NCBI GenBank assembly: GCA_031293105.1
Contig: JAUMSA010000054.1
Location: 1-5,517 of the forward strand
Direction of reading: 5' to 3'
Length of the DNA: 5,517 nt
Source of the DNA: Butyricicoccus sp.
GTDB lineage: Bacteria; Bacillota; Clostridia; Oscillospirales; Butyricicoccaceae
Shown: positions 1 to 5,202 of the stretch, in pieces
How positions within the stretch are numbered: the stretch's first letter is position 1
Layout of the letters: the number at the start of each line of letters is the position of its first letter
The notes under the pieces: generated by a model
Databases searched by the model: none
What the model was told of the DNA's origin: nothing
The model's input: only the letters and a program-made list of their open reading frames with translations
Made by a program: the position numbers and the translations under genes

Positions 1-96
1 ACAAATCTACTCGGCTCCTTCTGCCAGAACGTCCAAATCACCGCAGCCGGAGCCAAAATTTTAATTCGGGATTATCCACCCGAAGCCTTGGCGTAA
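1..96 (+). CDS. Possible 3' end of a plus-strand gene cut by the window edge
   Basis: Frame 1 is open from the first base to a TAA at 94-96, giving 31 residues that begin TNLLGSFCQNVQIT and end IRDYPPEALA. The peptide looks protein-like, with alternating hydrophobic residues, and the LGS...V-I...G-x-x-I-x-I-R pattern vaguely recalls the C-terminal TOBE domain of importer ATPases, but it is too short to assign. A competing frame (frame 3) is also open to 177 with a less natural, Arg/Ser-rich composition. Against a gene, the same DNA contains tandem inverted repeats that could form an RNA structure. If real, it would converge on the minus-strand response regulator. I saw no clear plus-strand intrinsic terminator just after the stop. 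Confidence 0.25.
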   Translation, partial: TNLLGSFCQNVQITAAGAKILIRDYPPEALA

Positions 97-326
97 ACCG
101 CTCTTTGCTTGAGAGTCCAAGGCGACATCAGCGTGACCTACTCAACAGGTTCTCGGCCGGCCATGGGCAGGGATTATGAGGTATCAATGCGCGAGCATCC
201 TAGCCGATGTGGCGCTGGAAAAACGGCGCCATGTCTACACCCGCAATTGTTAAACTGTGGTACGGCCCCCACAACGGTAGACCTGCCCAAACCACGGTTT
301 CGATTGCACAGAAAGGCTTTTTGCCG
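14..326. other. Gene-poor stretch with tandem inverted repeats
   Basis: No convincing gene fills this stretch; the short open frames have no good ribosome binding site. It does hold several inverted repeats. GGCTCC (14-19) pairs with GGAGCC (50-55). TTCGGG (65-70) pairs with CCCGAA (79-84). CCTTGG (87-92) pairs with CCAAGG (117-122). Further on, TGGCGC pairs with GCGCCA around 210-231, and TGTGG with CCACA around 256-273, the latter inside GTCTAC (233-238) and GTAGAC (277-282). Such density could mean a structured RNA, but I matched it to no known RNA family and cannot tell its strand. The first part may instead be the end of a plus-strand gene. Confidence 0.3.
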
Positions 327-377
327 ATAAAAAAACCGGAAACGATCCAGGCTGGCAGGCCCATATCGCTTCCGGTT
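327..377 (-). terminator. Intrinsic terminator of the fapA-like/cheX/response regulator unit
   Basis: Read on the minus strand, AACCGGAAGCGAT (377 to 365) pairs over 13 positions, with one G-U, to ATCGTTTCCGGTT (346 to 334). The loop is 18 nt and a run of seven or eight T follows to about 329. It lies about 40 nt past the stop codon of the response regulator. This is a textbook rho-independent terminator and marks the end of the three-gene unit. Confidence 0.9.
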
Positions 378-417
378 ATAGAATACCACATGCATCTACG
401 CCGCGCGTAGGAGGCGT

Positions 418-786
418 TTACGCGTCCGCAAACGCCTTCTGCATCGATTGAAGAATCTGGTCTCGGTCAAAGGGTTTATAGACAAAGCCTTTTGCGCCAA
501 TGTCGTTCGCTTCGTTGATCGTATCGTCATATGCGAGGGAGGATACCATAAGCACACGAGCATCCGGATGCGCCTGCAAGAGCAGACGGGCGGTTTCCAA
601 CCCATCCATACCGGGCATTAAAATATCCATGGTTACTAAATCAGGATCTACTTTATCATACATTTCCAGCGCATCTTCACCGTTTTGACAGCAGGCAATG
701 ACCTGGTATTCGGTATCGGATAAAATTTTCTGGAGTTGTAGCTGAACGATACGGGAGTCATCCACCACCATAATCCTTTTTGACAT
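418..786 (-). CDS. CheY-like single-domain response regulator
   Basis: A 122-residue stand-alone receiver domain with no output domain. All phosphorylation-site residues are present: the acidic pair D9/D10, phospho-acceptor D54 (in TMDILMPGMDG), S82 in place of the switch Thr/Ser, and K104 followed by P105-F106. It should be phosphorylated on D54 by a histidine kinase and work by protein contacts rather than DNA binding, in chemotaxis or a related output. The ATG at 786 is supported by an AGGAGAG site with 9 nt spacing to GGAG (796-799). It follows the CheX-like phosphatase gene by 31 nt and is the last gene before a strong terminator, so the phosphatase probably acts on this protein. The kinase is not in the window. 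The receiver assignment is secure; whether it controls the flagellar motor cannot be told. Confidence 0.93.
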   Translation of the reverse strand: MSKRIMVVDDSRIVQLQLQKILSDTEYQVIACCQNGEDALEMYDKVDPDLVTMDILMPGMDGLETARLLLQAHPDARVLMVSSLAYDDTINEANDIGAKGFVYKPFDRDQILQSMQKAFADA

Positions 787-817
787 ATGACATCTCTCCT
801 TTTTTACAATCTAAATT

Positions 818-1273
818 TCATGAACAAAACTGATGGATCAACTGGGCGCCTTCATTGCAATCGCTGGTGTAGTTGAGCACATATTGCGGGCCGCCGTTTT
901 CCTGCGGAACATACCGTCCCATATAAAAGCTGGGGATGCGGAAACGGGAGCTCACATGTGCAACCCGGAACAAACCAGCAACGATTTGGCCGCAGATGAC
1001 ATTAAAGTATTCTTTCGCAAAATCCTCAATGTCTTGGGGATCGACCGTTTCTTCCTGCATTACCTGCTGTGTCAGACGGGTCAACAGTGTAGTTTCTACA
1101 CAAAGCGTCAAGCTGGCATGATAATTGCCCTCAAACGTTGTATGTACGGTACAAATATCTCCAGAAAGGACCTTATCTTGTTTACACAGCCGGATTCCCG
1201 CAATGCGATCGGTCATATCTTGTACAACTTGATCTAAAACATTTTGGATTTCTTCTTGGGTAAGGGGTGCCAA
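818..1273 (-). CDS. cheX: CheX-like chemotaxis phosphatase (CheC/CheX/FliY superfamily)
   Basis: A 151-residue protein with a single copy of the CheC/CheX catalytic signature: D81-I-E-D-F-A-K-E88-Y-F-N91-V-I-C-G95, where E88 and N91 are the expected E-x-x-N pair that promotes hydrolysis of phospho-aspartate on CheY. Length and the single motif fit CheX better than CheC, which usually carries two motifs. The likely role is cytoplasmic dephosphorylation of the response regulator encoded 31 nt downstream. The start is TTG at 1273-1271, translated as Met: AAAGGAG (1282-1288) lies 8 nt upstream and no ATG or GTG fits that site. The gene begins 22 nt after the FapA-family stop codon, so it is co-transcribed. 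A more distant relative working on another receiver is possible. Confidence 0.82.
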   Translation of the reverse strand: MAPLTQEEIQNVLDQVVQDMTDRIAGIRLCKQDKVLSGDICTVHTTFEGNYHASLTLCVETTLLTRLTQQVMQEETVDPQDIEDFAKEYFNVICGQIVAGLFRVAHVSSRFRIPSFYMGRYVPQENGGPQYVLNYTSDCNEGAQLIHQFCS

Positions 1274-1295
1274 AATAAAATCTCCTTTCTTCCAT

Positions 1296-2981
1296 TTAGA
1301 TTCGGTTCGTAGAACCGTTCACCAGACCAATGATGCAGTCGTGTTCTACTTTGTCTATCCGAAAACCCTCGTGACCAATCGTAACAACCGTGCCCGGATA
1401 TGCCGCGTCACAAATCATGCGCCGCTTATCTTCGCCGCTTTGCTCCTCCACCTGGGCTGCAAATTCTTTATCGAATTTGTCCAGTTTCATCTTCGCAACA
1501 CAGACATTCAGCCGCAGCTCGGATAATTTCGACGGATTGTTCGCCTCCTCGGGCTGCATTTCCAGCCGAGCAATCTCCTGTTCGGTCTTTTGTAGGTCTT
1601 CCTGAATCTGTGCCCGCTCGGCTCCTTCGCAGGGTAAACCGCCCAAAATCACCGAAGTCAGCGTTTCTGCCTTGGAGCCAACCGTTGTCGCCCACACCTC
1701 CTTGGCTGCACGGATGGTGCCGCCAATGATGGTGCCGCGGCCGGTGCGCGCACGGACATAGCCATCGCTGTATATGTTACAGCCAATAATGCAGTCTGCC
1801 TGCACGCTTTCGCGCGCATAAGCGCTGCAATGTTCCAAATACTTCGCATAAATATTTTTGTGGGCGCGAATCACGGCATAATCCTGCCCCTGCACGCCGC
1901 TGGACACCACTAGATTTTCCCCGGCTTCCACCGTGCAGGCTTCGATGACACCATCAATTTGAATATTGCCAATCGCGCGTACCGTAAACCCTTTGCGTAC
2001 GTCACCATGGATGTGCACATCACCCAAAAAGTTGATGCTGCCCGTGGAGGCATCCACGTTTTCCAAAATCTCCAAAACCGGCTTGACCTGAAAATTGCGG
2101 CCGGAAAATTCCACATGACCCGGACGGGTCGCAATCAGATGTTCCCCGTTTTCCGAGATGGCCGTATTGCGCCCCTTGGGCACCACGGCCGCGCTTCCAT
2201 CCTGCGCCGGGATGGGTTTTCCCATGACGGTTTTGCCTGCCACACCGCGCGTCGCCGGCACAATGTCACAGATCACATCGCCTTTATCGACATCCTGTAC
2301 CAAATTGAGCGTGATATAATCGGCCTGACTGAGTTCCTTGACAGGAGTAGGTCGTTCCATCACGCGCGGATAATGGTCAATGATATATCCGTCTCTGCCG
2401 TGCACAGCCGCCGCGCCATAGGCAATGGCGAACAACTGGAAATACCGCTGGGGATTGCTGGGCAACTGGTGGAGCAGCGTTTTGTTGATGCCATAAGAGA
2501 CACTGTAATGCTCCAAGGCTTGCTCGATCTGCTCAGCCGTTACCTCTCGTCCCTGTCCAATCGGCGGCAGCAGCATCAGCCAGGCGACCATATGGTCACA
2601 CGACAGATAGACAAACGGCAAAGCGTCCAGATTGGACGGCAGGATACTGCCCGCATTGGCCTGCCCTTGCCGCAGCCGCTGCTCGGTAATCCGGGTCAGC
2701 GCCATTTTAAACAGCGCGGTTTCAAAGGTGATTTTATCGATCGAAATGGGAAATGCCTTGCGCTCATCGGGCAAGAGGTTGACACGCATCCCACTCGTTT
2801 CTTCCTGGCCCGACCAAAGCGCACGCAGTTTGCACAAAGCATGATCGGGTGGAAAATCTACATCAAACGGAGAAGGCAGTGGGGTTTCCGGCACCTTTTC
2901 CGTCGTTTCCACGGGCTGCTCCATGGGCTGTTCTGTATTTTGTCCAAAAAATCGGGAAAAAATCTTCTTCGCAAATGCCAT
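1296..2981 (-). CDS. FapA family (DUF342) protein
   Basis: A 561-residue soluble protein without signal peptide or membrane segment. Residues 1-55 form a basic, then Glu/Pro-rich, probably disordered leader. Residues about 150-300 resemble the FapA/DUF342 N-terminal domain, with the typical V-D-K-G-D-V-I...G-V-A-G-K-T-V-M-G-K-P-I stretch at 231-257. Residues about 310-448 are short Gly-punctuated strands (INFLGDVHIHGDV, IRAIGNIQIDGVI-like) as in the family's right-handed beta-helix. Residues about 453-515 are Glu/Lys/Gln-rich and likely a coiled coil, followed by a short beta tail. Family members are linked to flagellar assembly or polar localisation, but the exact biochemical role is unclear. 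The ATG at 2981 has AAAGGAG at 2994-3000 with a rather long 12 nt spacing. It heads a unit with cheX and the response regulator, supporting a role near motility or surface behaviour. Confidence 0.88.
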   Translation of the reverse strand: MAFAKKIFSRFFGQNTEQPMEQPVETTEKVPETPLPSPFDVDFPPDHALCKLRALWSGQEETSGMRVNLLPDERKAFPISIDKITFETALFKMALTRITEQRLRQGQANAGSILPSNLDALPFVYLSCDHMVAWLMLLPPIGQGREVTAEQIEQALEHYSVSYGINKTLLHQLPSNPQRYFQLFAIAYGAAAVHGRDGYIIDHYPRVMERPTPVKELSQADYITLNLVQDVDKGDVICDIVPATRGVAGKTVMGKPIPAQDGSAAVVPKGRNTAISENGEHLIATRPGHVEFSGRNFQVKPVLEILENVDASTGSINFLGDVHIHGDVRKGFTVRAIGNIQIDGVIEACTVEAGENLVVSSGVQGQDYAVIRAHKNIYAKYLEHCSAYARESVQADCIIGCNIYSDGYVRARTGRGTIIGGTIRAAKEVWATTVGSKAETLTSVILGGLPCEGAERAQIQEDLQKTEQEIARLEMQPEEANNPSKLSELRLNVCVAKMKLDKFDKEFAAQVEEQSGEDKRRMICDAAYPGTVVTIGHEGFRIDKVEHDCIIGLVNGSTNRI

Positions 2982-3042
2982 TCAAACCATCCACTCCTTT
3001 CAAACATCTGGAGAAAAACCGCATGTTTTGCCTTCTGCTTTG

Positions 3043-3092
3043 TATATCGCCCGCGGACTAGTCTAAATTAGAGCCCAGTCTGCGGGGATATA
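3043..3092 (-). repeat. Inverted repeat (hairpin) in the leader
   Basis: Arms 3043-3058 and 3078-3092 are complementary over TATATC/GATATA, CCCGC/GCGGG and GAC/GTC, with one bulged base and one mismatch. The 19-nt loop holds a small TCTAA/TTAGA dyad. It abuts the next hairpin (3095-3153) with only two bases between, so the two helices could stack. No T-run follows on either strand, so it does not look like an intrinsic terminator. Confidence 0.6.
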
Positions 3093-3094
3093 AA

Positions 3095-3153
3095 ATCGCT
3101 TGATCTCCCCCGAACGCATGGCTCCCCAGCCATGGTTTTCCTGATCAAACGAT
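3095..3153 (-). repeat. Nested inverted repeat (two-tier hairpin) in the leader
   Basis: The outer arms 3095-3105 (ATCGCTTGATC on plus) and 3143-3153 (GATCAAACGAT) pair over 11 positions, with one G-U in the minus-strand RNA. Inside, CATGGCT (3117-3123) and AGCCATG (3128-3134) form a perfect 7-bp stem with a four-base loop. Two-tier pairing of this kind is unlikely by chance and is best explained as RNA structure in the fapA-like leader. Its ligand or partner, if any, is unknown. Confidence 0.6.
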
Positions 3154-3244
3154 CTCCGTTCCCTTGCGGGTCCGGTTCCAGATGTTTTTGTATCGGCTTT
3201 TGGAAATGGAAGGTGCTCGGATGATGGGCAGTCCTCCCTCTTCT

Positions 3245-3273
3245 ATTTTACTATATCTGCGTGTGATTTACAC
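3245..3273 (-). promoter_or_regulatory. Candidate promoter P2 upstream of the fapA-like gene
   Basis: On the minus strand a -10 box TAAAAT (3250 to 3245, 5 of 6 to consensus) lies 17 bp from a weak -35 box GTGTAA (3273 to 3268, 3 of 6). The start would be near 3238. The -35 region falls inside the first of two dyad boxes (3261-3273 and 3283-3295), as expected for a promoter controlled by a DNA-binding protein. It was found by eye; a weak -35 makes it uncertain. Confidence 0.35.
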
Positions 3274-3295
3274 CCCTTTTTTGTGTGATTTTACA
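3261..3295. promoter_or_regulatory. Pair of GTGTGATTTACAC-type dyad boxes (candidate operators)
   Basis: GTGTGATTTACAC at 3261-3273 is an imperfect palindrome (GTGT/ACAC arms around a 5-bp centre). A near copy, GTGTGATTTTACA, sits at 3283-3295, 22 bp on, about two helical turns, so both would face the same side of the DNA. The first overlaps the -35 of candidate promoter P2 and the second lies just upstream of it; relative to P1 they lie downstream of the start. The repeated motif suggests a regulator binding site. I do not recognise the regulator. Confidence 0.4.
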
Positions 3296-3341
3296 AATTC
3301 TTTCGCCATCCCCCAGATTCGACAGGAATGGGATTTGTTTT

Positions 3342-3371
3342 AGTATACCACATATCCCGTTTGCTTGGTAA
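3342..3371 (-). promoter_or_regulatory. Candidate sigma-A-type promoter P1 for the fapA-like unit
   Basis: On the minus strand TTACCA (3371 to 3366, 4 of 6 to TTGACA) and TATACT (3347 to 3342, 5 of 6 to TATAAT) are separated by 18 bp, with an A/T-rich stretch upstream that could act as an UP element. The start would be near 3335, giving a leader of about 350 nt before the FapA-family ATG. A TGTCGAA heptamer, identical to the Spo0A box core, lies at 3324-3318, just after the start, but it may be chance. Confidence 0.5.
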
Positions 3372-3393
3372 TTTATTTTCCAAATTAACAGAT

Positions 3394-3438
3394 AAGAGCC
3401 CATCTCCGACCATTTCCATGGTGCGAAGATGGGCTCTT
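3394..3438 (-). terminator. Hairpin closing the sigma/anti-sigma operon
   Basis: AAGAGCCCATCT (3394-3405) and AGATGGGCTCTT (3427-3438) are perfect 12-bp inverted repeats, with a further ACCAT/ATGGT stem (3409-3413 and 3418-3422) inside. The hairpin starts 1 nt after the anti-sigma stop codon. On the minus strand the bases after it (ATCTGTTAATTTGG) are only moderately T-rich, so it is a likely but not ideal terminator; it could also protect the 3' end of the mRNA. The plus side has no clean T-run. Confidence 0.6.
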
Positions 3439-3439
3439 G

Positions 3440-4321
3440 TTATGTGTTTGCTTTTCCGCGGCCATTTCCGCCGCCGTGATAGCCACTTCCCTGGCCGTTG
3501 CCGGAACCTCCTTGGCCCATTCCATTGCCTTGGCCGGTTCCTTGTCCATTGCCATTTCCTTGACCACTACCGGTGCCTTGACCATTGCCTGGGCCGTTAC
3601 CAGCACCCTGACCATTGCCCGAGCCGTTACCACCCGGTATCCCGGCCGGCTCGCTTTCTCCGGACAGTTCCGCCAGCCAATCCCGGATTTCCCGCATGGG
3701 CATATTGCGGACATCGTCCGACGTTACGGTCGGGTCCAGTTTTTGCAGCTCCAGCAGCGCCCGGTATTTGCCATAGGACAGCCCCACATCATGGGCTTCG
3801 TCCAGTTCCTCCTGGGTCGCCGCGTAACAGGTGACGTTCTGTTGTCCGGCTGTACAGGATTGGATATGGGTCAGCAGGCGCCCGCTTTGTTCTTCATTCT
3901 CCCCGACCACCGCGATCGACAGCGCGCCATCCTGCGCCAAACAGTCGGTGATCACTGGGGGGGCCAGAATTTCATCAATAGCCTGGGTATAATCTAAAAA
4001 CCGCACGTTAAGCGATTGCGCCAGGGCATCGCCGTCGTCGTTATAGCCTTCTACGGAAACAACTTTATCCAATCGGTTGACCCCCAACTCGACCGATGGA
4101 TTGATATCAATGCTGATGACCGAGGTCGGGGTGAAATAGAACCGATAGCCGCCAAAGCCAAGCAGCACAACTGCCAGGCAGGCCACCGCCCGAAGGGCAT
4201 GCGTCACCGCACGGGGACGTGCGGGGCGCTGCATGTTCTGTTTTAAAAATTCCCGGGTCTTATCCTTGAGTTCTTCTTCGGCATGGATTTGATCGAATGC
4301 CTGTCGGAGCCGGTCATGCAT
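3440..4321 (-). CDS. RsgI-type transmembrane anti-sigma factor with Gly/Asn/Gln-rich tail
   Basis: A 293-residue single-pass membrane protein. Residues 1-32 are a charged helical cytoplasmic segment (M-H-D-R-L-R-Q-A-F-D...) that probably binds the sigma factor. About 43-63 is the membrane helix. Residues 66-120 match the RsgI middle domain, with the hallmark S-I-D-I-N74-P75-S-V-E-L-G-V-N-R. Residues 170-220 are helical. From 229 to the end the chain is almost only Gly, Asn, Gln, Ser and Thr. Known RsgI proteins hold a sigma factor and are cut when an outside signal arrives; N-P self-cleavage has been reported for RsgI. The ATG at 4321 is chosen over an in-frame GTG at 4330 because GGGAGG lies 8 nt before it and overlaps the GTG. 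It overlaps the sigma gene end by 8 nt, indicating translational coupling. The classical RsgI N-terminal domain appears to be absent. Confidence 0.85.
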   Translation of the reverse strand: MHDRLRQAFDQIHAEEELKDKTREFLKQNMQRPARPRAVTHALRAVACLAVVLLGFGGYRFYFTPTSVISIDINPSVELGVNRLDKVVSVEGYNDDGDALAQSLNVRFLDYTQAIDEILAPPVITDCLAQDGALSIAVVGENEEQSGRLLTHIQSCTAGQQNVTCYAATQEELDEAHDVGLSYGKYRALLELQKLDPTVTSDDVRNMPMREIRDWLAELSGESEPAGIPGGNGSGNGQGAGNGPGNGQGTGSGQGNGNGQGTGQGNGMGQGGSGNGQGSGYHGGGNGRGKANT

Positions 4322-4796
4322 CGTCCTCACCTCCCAGCTTTTCTTTGAGCATTTGGCGGGCCCGCGTTAAAAGCGTATAAATCGTATTAACATTCTTCCC
4401 AAGTAATTTGCTCATCTCTGGAGCCGTATATCCCTCATAATAGTGCAGATAAATCACATCTTTATACTTTTGCGGCAAGGAAAGCACAGCCTGCAAAACC
4501 TCCCGGTTATCCTCCTGCAAGGCGGCAGGCTGCTCCAAAACTTCATCAATCGATACCGTATGATTGCGAAAAAAACTTTTGAGCAAATCTTTGCAGGCAT
4601 TGAGTGTCACGCGGATAAACCACGCCTTTTCATGTTCTTCACTTTCAAACGAAACCGAACTAAGGACATATTTCAAAAACACGGTTTGAAATATGTCCTC
4701 GGTATCGGCATGATTTTTCAAATGGATCATACACAGCCGCCGAACGGTATCGGAATACCGTTCGATGGCTGCGTTTACCTCTTGCTCACTCCGCAT
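4314..4796 (-). CDS. ECF-type RNA polymerase sigma-70 family factor
   Basis: A 160-residue two-domain sigma factor, the usual ECF length. Region 2 spans about 8-75, with the core-binding/-10 motif D31-T-E-D-I-F-Q-T-V-F-L-K-Y and the helix A58-W-F-I-R-V-T-L-N-A-C-K. Region 4 spans about 103-154, with L107-P-Q-K-Y-K-D-V-I-Y-L and a helix-turn-helix E127-M-S-K-L-L-G-K-N-V-N-T-I-Y-T-L-L-T-R-A-R for the -35 element. It should direct RNA polymerase to a small regulon when freed from the anti-sigma factor encoded just downstream, whose start overlaps its final codons. The ATG at 4796 has GAGGGG at 4802-4807, 5 nt away. It starts 16 nt after the repeat-protein stop codon, so that gene is in the same operon. 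The operon promoter lacks an ECF-like -10 (CGTC/CGTA), so autoregulation is not evident. Confidence 0.93.
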   Translation of the reverse strand: MRSEQEVNAAIERYSDTVRRLCMIHLKNHADTEDIFQTVFLKYVLSSVSFESEEHEKAWFIRVTLNACKDLLKSFFRNHTVSIDEVLEQPAALQEDNREVLQAVLSLPQKYKDVIYLHYYEGYTAPEMSKLLGKNVNTIYTLLTRARQMLKEKLGGEDDA

Positions 4797-4812
4797 GGAA
4801 TCCCCTCATTCG

Positions 4813-5202
4813 TTAACGGCCGCGTCCTCCACGAAAGCCGGCGCCCTGGCCACGACCCGTGCCGTAGTTATCACAAACGCCATCGCCGTCCGCATCGACA
4901 TAGTTTGCGCCCCGGCCACAGCCGGTACCGTAGTTATCGCAAACGCCATCGCCGTCTGCATCCACATAGTTTACGCCCTGGCCACGGCCTGTGCCGTAGT
5001 TATCGCAAACGCCGTCGCCGTCTGCATCCATGTAGTTTGCTCCCTGGCCACGGCCTGTGCCGTAGTTGTCACAAACGCCGTCGCCGTTTGCATCCACGTA
5101 ATTTACACCGCAGCCACGACCTGCTCCCAGTGCAAAGGCACTGGTCGTGCCAACTGTCAGAACCAAAGCGGCTGCCAAAATACCTGTCATTACCTTTTTC
5201 AT
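4813..5202 (-). CDS. Secreted small protein with four calcium-loop-like 22-residue repeats
   Basis: A 129-residue protein. Residues 1-24 are a Sec signal peptide: K2-K3, a hydrophobic core, and A22-F-A24 as a likely cleavage site. From N34 there are four 22-residue repeats (N34, N56, N78, N100) of the form N-Y-V-D-A-D-G-D-G-V-C-D-N-Y-G-T-G-R-G-Q-G. The D-x-D/N-G-D-G-x-C-D part resembles EF-hand, dockerin and thrombospondin type 3 calcium loops. Each repeat has one Cys; two more are C31 and C95. The tail is Gly/Arg-rich. The ATG at 5202 is chosen over one at 5280 because GGGAGG lies 8 nt before it and it yields a proper signal peptide. It is the first gene of the sigma/anti-sigma operon, suggesting an exported effector or signal. 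Calcium binding is inferred from the motif; the precise function is unknown. Confidence 0.85.
   Translation of the reverse strand: MKKVMTGILAAALVLTVGTTSAFALGAGRGCGVNYVDANGDGVCDNYGTGRGQGANYMDADGDGVCDNYGTGRGQGVNYVDADGDGVCDNYGTGCGRGANYVDADGDGVCDNYGTGRGQGAGFRGGRGR
4840..5103 (-). repeat. Four tandem 66-bp coding repeats
   Basis: Units at 5103-5038, 5037-4972, 4971-4906 and 4905-4840 each encode one 22-residue D-x-D-G-D-G-x-C-D module. They are close copies at the DNA level, but differ at many third codon positions (for example GCCATCGCC versus GCCGTCGCC), while the Asp/Gly core of the protein stays the same. That points to older duplications held by selection, although the copy number could still vary between strains through slippage or recombination. 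Confidence 0.9.

Larger units (their letters stand above)
2982..3335 (-). promoter_or_regulatory. Long structured 5' leader of the fapA-like unit
   Basis: If transcription starts near 3335, the FapA-family mRNA has a leader of about 350 nt without a gene. On the minus strand it can form four hairpins. CCG-GA-CCC-GCAA-GGG-AA-CGG (3175 to 3156) ends in a GNRA tetraloop. An 11-bp stem joins 3153-3143 to 3105-3095 with one G-U and encloses the perfect 7-bp hairpin CATGGCT-GGGG-AGCCATG (3134 to 3117). Two nucleotides on, 3092-3078 pairs with 3058-3043 (TATATC/GATATA, CCCGC/GCGGG, GAC/GTC, with one bulge and one mismatch). AAACAT/ATGTTT (3028 to 3002) sits right beside the ribosome binding site, and its loop holds CTCC (3013-3010), complementary to GGAG of that site. 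This suggests a regulatory leader; I recognised no known riboswitch consensus. Confidence 0.45.

Noticed and set aside
1959..3071. Long open frame (370 codons) on the plus strand, antisense to the FapA-family gene
   Set aside because: It lies almost wholly opposite a recognisable gene family with a good start and operon context. Its own translation is His/Arg-rich without domain features and it lacks a convincing ribosome binding site.
3190..3197. GCCGATAC resembling the -10 of a flagellar sigma-D promoter on the minus strand
   Set aside because: No TAAA -35 element occurs at 15-16 bp upstream, so a flagellar promoter is not supported.
3328..3997. Plus-strand frames opposite the Gly-rich tail of the anti-sigma factor
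   Set aside because: They are frames created by the repetitive Gly/Asn/Gln codons of the real gene and have no start signals or domain content.
4322..4330. GTG at 4330 as the start of the anti-sigma gene
   Set aside because: The GTG overlaps the GGGAGG sequence that serves as its ribosome binding site; the ATG at 4321 has the right spacing.
4840..5103. CRISPR-like array
   Set aside because: The 66-bp units are contiguous, in frame, and encode a conserved protein module; there are no unique spacers.
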